From NCBI GenBank assembly GCA_020437755.1, contig JAGQVX010000026.1, positions 1 to 35,303 on the forward strand: 35,303 bases of DNA, written 5' to 3'. A program made the position numbers and the translations under genes. The notes under the pieces were generated by a model. It was not told where the DNA came from, made no database searches, and was given only the letters and a program-made list of their open reading frames with translations. Within the stretch, counting starts at the first letter, position 1; each line of letters opens with the position of its first letter. The stretch is from Flavobacteriales bacterium. GTDB lineage: Bacteria; Bacteroidota; Bacteroidia; Flavobacteriales_D; Sanyastnellaceae. Positions 8,452-15,350 of this stretch are shown here, in pieces.

Positions 8452-9717
8452 CTACCTCGTCCCTATCAGCGCTCCGGGAGTGCCCGTTATTGAATTGGCT
8501 GTCCACACCGTTGTACCGCTGGAATTGGTGCCAAATCCGTAGGCCGTGCTTGAAGTGAAGACCACAATGCTATGACCGGCGCGGTCCCAACCGATGGGGG
8601 TACTGCCGGTGGCCTGAGCTACCCACGTATTGGAACCGGTGCTGAGCTTACCAAAGCCGTACAGCAAATCAGATGTTACCAACACAATCATACCGCTTGT
8701 AACTACGGCGTCGATCACGGGAGACGACAAGGTCTGAACAAACCAGGTGCTCGACGGAAAGGAATTGTTGCCAAAGGCATAGGCGTGGGTATCGGTATAC
8801 ACCACAATGGAACTATCATTGGCTACGGCACCTTGCACCGTGCCGGAAAGCTGCTGGGTGGACCAGGTATAAGAGGGAAACGAGTTTTGGCCATATCCAT
8901 AGGCGTACTCAGGAGTGTACAGGACAATCTTGCCGTTGTTGGTGGCCAGGTGTTCACAGTCTCCATCTACCAGTCCGGTTAAACCCTGTGGGCCTTGAGG
9001 TCCCTCCGGACCTGGGGGACCCGCCATACCGGTTTCTCCCTGCTCTCCCTGCTCACCTTGAGGCCCCGGGGCACCTTCAGCTCCGTTCAACCCGGGTTCG
9101 CCCTGAGGACCCGCCGGACCGAGCAGACTTCCTTGCAGCTCCCAGGAACTATTTATTTTATAATAATACATTCCGGTGCTGCTGTCGATATATACATCAC
9201 CATCGGCTCCATCCTCATCGTTGGGCGCAGTGTCTCCGGAAAGAATTGTCGCACCATCCATACCCGGTTCGCCCGGGATTCCTTGCGGGCCTTCCGCACC
9301 GGGTGGGGCGTTGAGCGCCAGGGTGGCCGTTTCGGCATGAAGGGCATATGGTACCGACATCAATTGCTGTTCTCCCAACAGCACAAATCCCTGTCCCAGG
9401 TCGAGCTCAATACGTGCAAAAAAGGTATGATCGCCCCAGGATATGGCGTCAAATGTCCCAATGGATTCAGCTCCTTCGCCGATGACAAAATTGACCAGCC
9501 CCAATTCATTGGACACCACATTGTGCTCTTCCTGATAGGCTGTTGGTCCGTTCATGCTGTCCTCCAATATCGACACACGAAACGTTCCCGCCTGGTTCAT
9601 GAGTAAAACGCCCTCATCATCGCGCAAAGCCGCCTGATAATTCACTCCCTGGGGAGTCTGACCTATTCCGGTTACTGCCACCAATAGGGCCAGCATGGTT
9701 TGTAGTATTCGCATCAT
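8452..9717 (-). CDS. collagen-like secreted surface protein with C-terminal four-fold repeat
   Basis: A 421-residue exported protein. A signal peptide ending in VTGIGQ is followed by a beta-rich N-terminal domain (about 20-130: TPQGVNYQAALRD through LMSVPYALHAETA) recurrent in Bacteroidota tail-fibre-like and collagen-like proteins. Gly-X-Y triplets occupy about residues 140-155 and again about 199-250, split by a YID/YYYK module. The C-terminal 165 residues hold four repeats of about 40-45 residues, each with a hydrophobic strand then AYGYG, AYAFG, LYGFG or AYGFG and a conserved Trp. This resembles a small beta-propeller or beta-solenoid. No T9SS tail is visible here, but the gene overlaps the stop of a T9SS type A gene by 4 bases. 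Probably a trimeric cell-surface fibre; the function is unknown. Confidence 0.75.
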   Translation of the reverse strand: MMRILQTMLALLVAVTGIGQTPQGVNYQAALRDDEGVLLMNQAGTFRVSILEDSMNGPTAYQEEHNVVSNELGLVNFVIGEGAESIGTFDAISWGDHTFFARIELDLGQGFVLLGEQQLMSVPYALHAETATLALNAPPGAEGPQGIPGEPGMDGATILSGDTAPNDEDGADGDVYIDSSTGMYYYKINSSWELQGSLLGPAGPQGEPGLNGAEGAPGPQGEQGEQGETGMAGPPGPEGPQGPQGLTGLVDGDCEHLATNNGKIVLYTPEYAYGYGQNSFPSYTWSTQQLSGTVQGAVANDSSIVVYTDTHAYAFGNNSFPSSTWFVQTLSSPVIDAVVTSGMIVLVTSDLLYGFGKLSTGSNTWVAQATGSTPIGWDRAGHSIVVFTSSTAYGFGTNSSGTTVWTANSITGTPGALIGTR

Positions 9718-10166
9718 AATTTGATAAACTGACTGGTAATTACCGTGGGATCACCCGTGTGATAAATCCGCAAAAAATAGCTCCCCCTCGATAGTCCGAT
9801 AATGCCGATTTCTTCTTCGTCCCGGCCGCTTCCCTGAAGCACAATACGCCCCAGGTTGTCGAGCAATTCCCATTGAAAGGCGCCCCTTGAAGTGCGGATA
9901 TTGAGGTATTCATGGGCAGGGTTGGGCCATACGGCAAATGTCCACTCACCCGCCTCCGTCACTGCACTCGTATTCATTTCAGGCTGGTGAAATCCCTGAG
10001 ATACCCTAGGCATTTCACCCAAAGAAAGGGTAAACGTCTCTCCAATGGTAAACGCATTTTCCGAAAGCCCCGAAGAGGCCAACACCTGCCGACTCAAGGT
10101 TTGAGCGTGGCTTACTGTTGTGAAAAGGCTGAAGTATAGAATGGAAAATAGGAGGTGGTGTTTCAT
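9714..10166 (-). CDS. small T9SS type A sorting-domain protein
   Basis: A 150-residue protein with a signal peptide ending VSHAQ, then a short domain (LSRQVLASSGLSENAF through SLGEMPRVSQGFHQPE). This resembles the N-terminal module seen in many short Bacteroidota T9SS proteins, which reads roughly VGE..SLTQGFQQP. A C-terminal T9SS type A tail covers about residues 75-150: FAVWPNPAHEYLNI opens it and GLSRGSYFLRIY with the terminal TSQFIKL closes it. Export across the outer membrane by the Por system follows from that tail. Its stop overlaps the start of the collagen-like gene (ATGA), so the two are coupled and may form one surface complex, which is inference. It starts 17 bases after the AT-rich cassette and could be read through from it. 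Confidence 0.78.
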   Translation of the reverse strand: MKHHLLFSILYFSLFTTVSHAQTLSRQVLASSGLSENAFTIGETFTLSLGEMPRVSQGFHQPEMNTSAVTEAGEWTFAVWPNPAHEYLNIRTSRGAFQWELLDNLGRIVLQGSGRDEEEIGIIGLSRGSYFLRIYHTGDPTVITSQFIKL

Positions 10167-10183
10167 GTTTCTACATGGTTGAT

Positions 10184-10729
10184 CTAATCAACAATAAGTT
10201 TATCAATATCATCACGAATGGACTGCCTAATTCGCGAAACATATTTAGCTCGCCTTCCTAAATTCGTCCCATAATTTGCTACTTCTTTAGGTAATGCAAT
10301 CATTTCCTGACCTTGATATATAAACACGAATGTGCTATGAGAGAAATTACATTCTTCGGGTTCGTGCCTAAGTTGCATTACCGCAACTACTGATTCAACA
10401 TTACCTTGATTATCAAATTCCTCTTCATAATTGACTCCGCTACCATTTGTCAATGGAGAATCCTCCAAAGTCATAGTAGTAATTGGACCATTATCGAATC
10501 TATACTCGCCATCCTGAATGTAGTGACGTACATCATCCGGCTGGCTGAGCAACCATTCCTGTCTTCCACTTCGATTGACAGATATATGAGCTAGTGAAAT
10601 TCCCGAATACGCCAATTCCTTTCCAAAATCTCCTCTTCTATACAAGTATTCTTCCGATAAGAATTCGGGAATAATATTCCTTCCTTCTCTATGCAAGCGC
10701 GGTGGTATTTCCTCATATTCACATGCCAT
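10184..10729 (-). CDS. hypothetical protein, third gene of AT-rich cassette
   Basis: A 181-residue protein I do not recognise. It has no signal peptide or membrane segment, so it is probably cytoplasmic. It is rich in acidic residues (EYEEIPP, YEEEFDNQ, HEPEECN), looks mostly beta in the first 150 residues, and ends in a basic helix (LGRRAKYVSRIRQSIRDDIDKL). A hydrophobic strand STFVFIYQGQEMIALP precedes that helix. The start is the only sensible ATG, 15 bases after the stop of the preceding gene. Base composition is clearly more AT-rich than in the flanking genes, as for its two partners. The stop codon sits inside a small palindrome (GTTGAT-cta-ATCAAC, 10178-10192). It is real as a gene by spacing and co-orientation; the function cannot be stated. 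Confidence 0.6.
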   Translation of the reverse strand: MACEYEEIPPRLHREGRNIIPEFLSEEYLYRRGDFGKELAYSGISLAHISVNRSGRQEWLLSQPDDVRHYIQDGEYRFDNGPITTMTLEDSPLTNGSGVNYEEEFDNQGNVESVVAVMQLRHEPEECNFSHSTFVFIYQGQEMIALPKEVANYGTNLGRRAKYVSRIRQSIRDDIDKLIVD

Positions 10730-10744
10730 CGGAATAATGAAGAA

Positions 10745-11230
10745 TTAGGCCAAGAAACTCCTTAAGAGGTCATGAATATTGATAGCTCCAAAATCCAGAA
10801 ATTCCCGATGATTCTCATCACGGTTGGCGGACTTTATAGAAAACATCACATCACCAAATTCATTTATTGCTATCAACTTTCTCTTATTTTCTTTTCTTCT
10901 ACCAATGACTACCTCCGAATCAATGGAATCCTCCATAATGATCTTTCCTTCCACAACATATTCCAACAAGGCCGAAGTAATCAGTTCAAACGTTTCCAAT
11001 TGTTCGGCGGTCATATTCATTTTAGCTACCAGCTTCTGAAATTGATTCCGGATATGAATATCATATGTTCGCGTGAATGATGAAGTACCGGAACACACGT
11101 TTTTCTCAATATTGAATTGTGCCAATACATTCGAATACGAATTTCGGTTATACCCGGCTGAATTCCTGCTTTTAAATCCTCGTGCAATGGAAATATTGCT
11201 GACGGGAGGTGCATCAACTGTAAAGCTCAT
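10745..11230 (-). CDS. hypothetical protein, second gene of AT-rich cassette
   Basis: A 161-residue cytoplasmic-looking protein of unknown family. The N-terminal 55 residues are polar and Ser/Asn-rich with little predicted structure (IARGFKSRNSAGYNRNSYSN). A helical stretch about residues 63-93 (FQKLVAKMNMTAEQLETFELITSALLEYV) comes next, followed by a beta-rich segment with a lysine-rich turn (IGRRKENKRKLIAINEFGDVMFSI). It lies three bases after the TIGR04255-like gene and 15 bases before the third gene, so the three are almost certainly one transcript. It has the same AT-rich composition. No catalytic motif, zinc ligand set or transmembrane helix is visible. It could be a small partner or regulator of the first gene, but that is only position-based. 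Confidence 0.6.
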   Translation of the reverse strand: MSFTVDAPPVSNISIARGFKSRNSAGYNRNSYSNVLAQFNIEKNVCSGTSSFTRTYDIHIRNQFQKLVAKMNMTAEQLETFELITSALLEYVVEGKIIMEDSIDSEVVIGRRKENKRKLIAINEFGDVMFSIKSANRDENHREFLDFGAINIHDLLRSFLA

Positions 11231-11233
11231 ATT

Positions 11234-11983
11234 CTATAAATAATTTTTTAAAGCAAGTTCTGATAGTGTGCCAAAGAATATATCATTCTTAATCGTCCGC
11301 ATGGTATTTAATGTAGAATCTAAGGAATCTGAAATTAGTAAATTATCTATGGTAAACACGTCAACATCAAATATCATGCTCACTTGGTTATCCTTAATCT
11401 CATTTAATGTAAGGGTTATACCGGCTTTGATATTATTCTCAAATGGAACTGTGATTTGAACGAAGAAATTATCCAACACTTGGGGAATTGTATTTGGTAG
11501 TGTTGGCACCATTCGGATATAATCACCAATTGGCTTCCCGGGAACAAACTCGAATTCAATGTTGTTGATATATCTAACTCCAACTCGAGATATCCTAGTA
11601 TTGTCCAAATACTTGCTAAATTCAGCCCATTCATATCTCATCATGCCGAGTAACTCATCCCATTTGGTATACGGTGGCAAAACGTGACAAGAAAAGGACT
11701 CAGAAGCCGCTTGTACCAACCTGCTGCCATTTTCACTTTTCAGAAGGCAGCCCACAATTCTCCTCTCCCTTTTGACCTCATCTTGATTTTCAGTATTTGG
11801 AATTTCAACTTTTAATTCCACTGAATCTTTTTTATCCGGGTAACGTGAGGTTGCTCCTTCGGCGTATTTCTGAATCTTCGACAATAGATTGCCATCTTTC
11901 GAACTAAAACGAAAGTCCAAAATCGCCTCTTGAATTGGAGGATTACTGAGAAATGTTGTTGTTTTAAGCATGTGCACGTTCAT
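11234..11983 (-). CDS. TIGR04255-like protein, first gene of AT-rich cassette
   Basis: A 249-residue protein when started at the ATG used here. The longest frame begins 17 codons earlier at TTG and reads as non-coding upstream sequence. Another ATG lies four codons further in. The N-terminal motif FLSNPPIQEAILDFRFS matches the opening PPI-E-hydrophobic-R-F signature of the family named TIGR04255, defined by sporadic distribution across bacteria and archaea and without known biochemistry. A second recognisable block is RISRVGVRYINNIEF near residue 120. There is no signal peptide or membrane helix. It leads a tight three-gene unit of low G+C (18 of 60 bases at 11281-11340 by hand count). The family call is from memory of the motif and is moderately secure. 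The role is unknown; sporadic occurrence suggests an accessory or defence function. Confidence 0.65.
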   Translation of the reverse strand: MNVHMLKTTTFLSNPPIQEAILDFRFSSKDGNLLSKIQKYAEGATSRYPDKKDSVELKVEIPNTENQDEVKRERRIVGCLLKSENGSRLVQAASESFSCHVLPPYTKWDELLGMMRYEWAEFSKYLDNTRISRVGVRYINNIEFEFVPGKPIGDYIRMVPTLPNTIPQVLDNFFVQITVPFENNIKAGITLTLNEIKDNQVSMIFDVDVFTIDNLLISDSLDSTLNTMRTIKNDIFFGTLSELALKNYL

Positions 11984-12165
11984 GATGTCACTGACAGGAC
12001 CACCAAGATGTCTAAAATAATGAACTCTGCACAATTAACAAGGAGTAATTTCCGAACACTGAATGTTTAATTGTTACAAGGTTTCGTACAATATTCAAAG
12101 CATTTCAGATGACCCAAACATCCTTTAGAGCATTCCTATACTGACTATTGAATCTATACCTTTTG

Positions 12166-13101
12166 TTATTCCCATCCCAAAACATCATCCCTCAACCCAT
12201 TGGGATACGGCTTACTTCGATAATCAGCCATTATCGATGTGGTTAGGTTCAGACAGGCACTGTCACTTAAAAAGAACATCTCATTGCCCGATGTAAAACC
12301 ATAAGTTGGGGTGCCGGTAAGCCGCATATTCGGGTATGTAAGCAAGGATATGGCAAGCGCCTCTCCGGCACTCCCGGTGGACTCGCTCACTAAGCATTCG
12401 AGCGGCAACTTGTTTTCAAATTCGTAGATCGAATCTGAAAGTGTGATATACTCCCACTTTCCCTCAGTATCGCGCTGTTTATAGTACCAGGGTTCCTTTA
12501 TTTTTCCCATATCAAATCCCAACGGCCCTTCCCCAAAAAAGGGTCCCAGTCCGGCAATCATGGCATACATGTTTCCGCCCGTGTTTTCTCGCAAATCAAG
12601 CACCCAACTGATGGGATCGCTTCGATAAAGCTGTACTACAATTTTTTGCAGACTGTCTGTGTAAAGATTAGCGTTTGTGGAGTCGATAGCTGCGCATGGC
12701 CCTACATACACGTACGCCCGGCCATCTGCGAGCTTCATACCCCATATTTCCGGCGTAGCCGGATCCTCAATAATCCGGGTGAATTGAGCAGGGCCAATCA
12801 AGGAGCTGTGTGGATGTATTCGTTGTAAAGCGGCATGAAGCCAAATATGAATCGAGTCGCGGGTTGTGGTCGTATCAATACGGCTTGTAAGATCTGCCTT
12901 TAAAGAATCCAAATTTAGATGTGTAGGGTTCAGCACCTCAGTCTGAATAATACCAAAGGCCTCTTCAATATAATTGCACTCCTCGCATACCTCCTCACTC
13001 ACCCCGCTCGAACAGCGGGTGAACAGAACGATAAAGAGCATTAGCCATACCAGCGTGAAAGATCCACGTTCTTTGCTCCCGTATAAAACACTATGTACCA
13101 T
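12166..13101 (-). CDS. S41-family (C-terminal processing type) peptidase, exported
   Basis: A 311-residue serine peptidase-like protein. An N-terminal hydrophobic segment (about 16-28) ends in FTRCSS, so it is exported and possibly a lipoprotein at Cys30, although Arg just before the Cys is not canonical. The S41 core shows WVLDLRENTGGNMYAM (about 166-181). The nucleophile motif is SESTGSAGEALAISLL, with the likely catalytic Ser244, and the typical C-terminal GTPTYGFTSGN and LTTSIMADYRSKPYPNG blocks follow. No PDZ domain is evident, and the N-terminal domain is short, so substrate recognition differs from CtpA-type proteases. It lies 59 bases downstream of a histidine kinase gene on the same strand and may share its transcript. 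The substrate is unknown. Confidence 0.75.
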   Translation of the reverse strand: MVHSVLYGSKERGSFTLVWLMLFIVLFTRCSSGVSEEVCEECNYIEEAFGIIQTEVLNPTHLNLDSLKADLTSRIDTTTTRDSIHIWLHAALQRIHPHSSLIGPAQFTRIIEDPATPEIWGMKLADGRAYVYVGPCAAIDSTNANLYTDSLQKIVVQLYRSDPISWVLDLRENTGGNMYAMIAGLGPFFGEGPLGFDMGKIKEPWYYKQRDTEGKWEYITLSDSIYEFENKLPLECLVSESTGSAGEALAISLLTYPNMRLTGTPTYGFTSGNEMFFLSDSACLNLTTSIMADYRSKPYPNGLRDDVLGWE

Positions 13102-13160
13102 ATTTCCGCTTGAGTGGGGCGCATCGTCTATTCCGAATCAACTATGCCTGTCCCCTTTAT

Positions 13161-14675
13161 TCAATCCACCACCTCCGGTGCCGCGTCCAACAAGATACGG
13201 AAGGTTGTGCCATGACCTTGTTCGGAGTGCTTTACGAAAATCTTGCCGCCGTGGTAGGTTTCTATAATGCGCTTGGTGAGTGATAGGCCCAGTCCCCAAC
13301 CGCGTTTTTTGGTGGTAAATCCGGGTTGGAAAACAGTGCGCTGCTGACTCTTGGGAATGCCTTTTCCGGTGTCGGAAATGTCGATAGCCACATAATTGCC
13401 TTCCCGCTCCACAGAAGCGGTTAAAGTACCTTCACCCTCCATGGCATCAACGGCATTTTTCACCAGGTTCTCCAGCACCCAGCCGAAAAGCGGTCTGCTC
13501 ATGTAGGCGTAAATATTCTCGTCGACTGCGGTAATCTCAAACTTTACCCTGCGCGACATGCGATGTTGCAGATAACCAAAGGCCGATTTTACCACCTCAG
13601 CTACATTCTCCATTTCCAAATCGGGCTTGGAGCCTATTTTTGAGAAACGGTTCGTGATCATCTCCAGCCGTTCAACGTCTTTGTTGATTTCTACCAGACT
13701 CCCCTTGTCTACTCCCTGCGACTCAAGTATGGACATCCATGCCATGAGGCTCGAAAGAGGGGTGCCCAGTTGATGGGCAGTTTCTTTGGCCATACCAACC
13801 CAAACCTGATTCTGCTCGGCTTTACGGAAGGTGCTGAAGATGAGGTATGCGATGAATAAAAACACCCCCACCAAAATCAACTGAACCGCCGGGAAGTATT
13901 TCAGTTGGGTGAGAATAAGGGAGTTCTCGTAGAAAATATACTGCTTGCCTTTCTCGGGCAATTCGATTTCAATGGGTGGATTGGCCTCCGCCATGTCCGA
14001 AAGCTTGCCACTCAGCAACTCGGGCGTGTTGATCAGGTTGGTGTCGAGGTTGTGTGCCCGGTAAACAATGGTGTGCGTGGAATCGGTCATAATGAGGGGC
14101 ACGGAAGCCGAATTGATGACAGTCTCCGAAATGAATGACTTAATGAGGTCCTCCATGGTTTGTTGCAATTCCTGAAAAAGGTAACTGTCATCGTAATACA
14201 CCTTGTGGCCGATATCTTCAAAAACAATAGGCTTGTTCTTGGCCTTCATGGCCTGCTTGAGCGAATCAACGTACTGGGTATCGTTTTCCTTCCCCGGTGG
14301 CAGGTTTCGGGATCCTGTCAGCTTATCCGAATTATTAAAAATCAGCAGAGGTATGGTGGTATTGGAAAAGAGGTAGTCGGTTACGAATGTCAGATTGGTA
14401 TTGTCGTTGGGATCAGCAATGATCTCATAGCCTTTCACGATCAGATCGGCCTGTTTCCGCTCCTGTGAGCGGAGTTGGTCAAACAGGCGCTCCGTGAAAA
14501 CAACCAACTGGGCCCGCTTCTTTACCGCATCCGACCACAATTGAATTTGCTGTCGCTCTTCTTCTTCAATTTTCGAGGCAATGTAGTTGGAGTACCACAA
14601 AGTGATTCCCACAATAACTGTTGCGATAAAGAGCAGCAGTATTTTCCAGCGCTGTTTATTGGAGTATAAATTCAA
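13161..14675 (-). CDS. membrane sensor histidine kinase, TTG start
   Basis: A 504-residue sensor kinase. The first helix is about residues 12-30 and a second is near 262-284, framing a periplasmic sensor of about 230 residues. The cytoplasmic half has the phospho-acceptor box KETAHQLGTPLSSLMAW (His near residue 300), N box LVKNAVDAME, G1 box DTGKGIP and G2 box GWGLGLSLTKRI. There is no ATG ahead of the first helix. I chose TTG at 14675 because it yields an N-terminus of the form (M)NLYSNKQRWK, similar to homologues as I remember them, and because a near-consensus -7 box ends 11 bases upstream. The longest frame starts at another TTG (14726), upstream of that box. No receiver gene is adjacent, so the partner is unknown. 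Confidence 0.85.
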   Translation of the reverse strand: MNLYSNKQRWKILLLFIATVIVGITLWYSNYIASKIEEEERQQIQLWSDAVKKRAQLVVFTERLFDQLRSQERKQADLIVKGYEIIADPNDNTNLTFVTDYLFSNTTIPLLIFNNSDKLTGSRNLPPGKENDTQYVDSLKQAMKAKNKPIVFEDIGHKVYYDDSYLFQELQQTMEDLIKSFISETVINSASVPLIMTDSTHTIVYRAHNLDTNLINTPELLSGKLSDMAEANPPIEIELPEKGKQYIFYENSLILTQLKYFPAVQLILVGVFLFIAYLIFSTFRKAEQNQVWVGMAKETAHQLGTPLSSLMAWMSILESQGVDKGSLVEINKDVERLEMITNRFSKIGSKPDLEMENVAEVVKSAFGYLQHRMSRRVKFEITAVDENIYAYMSRPLFGWVLENLVKNAVDAMEGEGTLTASVEREGNYVAIDISDTGKGIPKSQQRTVFQPGFTTKKRGWGLGLSLTKRIIETYHGGKIFVKHSEQGHGTTFRILLDAAPEVVD

Positions 14676-14686
14676 AGTTGCTTGGC

Positions 14687-14694
14687 CAAAAGTT
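14687..14694 (-). promoter_or_regulatory. near-consensus -7 box (AACTTTTG) before the TTG-start kinase
   Basis: Minus-strand AACTTTTG differs from TAnnTTTG at one position and lies 11 bases before the proposed TTG start. This is the same close spacing seen at the efflux and CoA-transferase promoters. If real, it excludes the longer reading frame. Confidence 0.3.
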
Positions 14695-14753
14695 TCCTGA
14701 GCTTGTAAACGCCCGAAATTAAGCAATATTCCATCCTCAGGGCAAAATCTACC

Positions 14754-15257
14754 TTACTTCATGCGTCGGATGGCATAGTGGAGTTCGTCAAGTACGACCT
14801 CATGCTTGATCAATGTTCCCTCGAAGCGGGCTTCGAGAGTGAATCCTGCTTTTTCGAGTATGCGTTGTGAAGCCGGATTATTGCCAAAGGGACGCGCAAA
14901 GATGCGGTGAATGGGAAAGGTGCTGAATGCGTAGTTTACCATTTGCCGAATGGCTGATGTGCCTAATCCACGACCCCAGTATTCCTCACCAATCCAATAC
15001 CCCAACTCAGCATTGCGCCTTTCAATGCCCGATTTTGGGTGGACGCCAATAGCCCCCACCACTTCACCATGGAGCGTAATCGCCATAACGTTGACGGGGT
15101 TGGCAGATGTGACCATGTCCAGGAATTTCCGGCCGTGTTGCTCTTCATATGGATACGGAAATTCATCGGTGAGAAAGGACGCAATCTTTGGATTGTTGGC
15201 CAAAGCTACCAATCGGGAAAGGTCGGAAAGTGTCCAGGGGCGCAGTTGGATATTCAT
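14754..15257 (-). CDS. GNAT-family N-acetyltransferase (RimJ/RimL-like)
   Basis: A 167-residue acetyltransferase using acetyl-CoA. It opens with the typical MNIQLRPWTLSDLSRLVALAN and contains the fold's central block NAELGYWIGEEYWGRGLGT. The GRGLGT segment is the acetyl-CoA pyrophosphate loop (motif A). The closing NNPASQRILEKAGF is characteristic of RimJ/RimL-type enzymes that acetylate protein N-termini or amines. I took the ATG at 15257; the longer frame starts 15 codons earlier at GTG with a hydrophobic stretch that makes no sense for a cytosolic GNAT. It is 78 bases upstream of the histidine kinase on the same strand. The substrate is unknown. Confidence 0.85.
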   Translation of the reverse strand: MNIQLRPWTLSDLSRLVALANNPKIASFLTDEFPYPYEEQHGRKFLDMVTSANPVNVMAITLHGEVVGAIGVHPKSGIERRNAELGYWIGEEYWGRGLGTSAIRQMVNYAFSTFPIHRIFARPFGNNPASQRILEKAGFTLEARFEGTLIKHEVVLDELHYAIRRMK

Positions 15258-15295
15258 GAAAAAAGCAGGAAATAATGATGGGCTAAATATAAAGA

Positions 15296-15321
15296 AAGCC
15301 ACCCCGAAAATGGGATGGCTT
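15296..15321 (-). terminator. intrinsic terminator of the triple-repeat T9SS gene
   Basis: On the minus strand the arms AAGCCATCCC and GGGGTGGCTT form a 10-bp stem with a 6-base loop, then CTTTATATTT. One position is a U-G pair when transcribed from the minus strand but an A-C mismatch from the plus strand, which supports minus-strand use. It lies 30 bases after the stop of the T9SS gene and before the GNAT gene. Confidence 0.7.
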
Positions 15322-15350
15322 CGCTTTTAGTTCTGGTTTTAAGGCCAGTA

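Noticed and set aside
10178-10192. Palindrome GTTGAT-cta-ATCAAC as an attachment site at the edge of the AT-rich cassette
   Set aside because: The arms are only 6 bp, no matching copy was found at the other edge of the cassette, and no integrase gene is present.
11984-12034. TTG-initiated extension of the TIGR04255-like protein
   Set aside because: The family motif PPI-E starts near residue 15 from the internal ATG, and the extension looks like untranslated leader. It remains possible.
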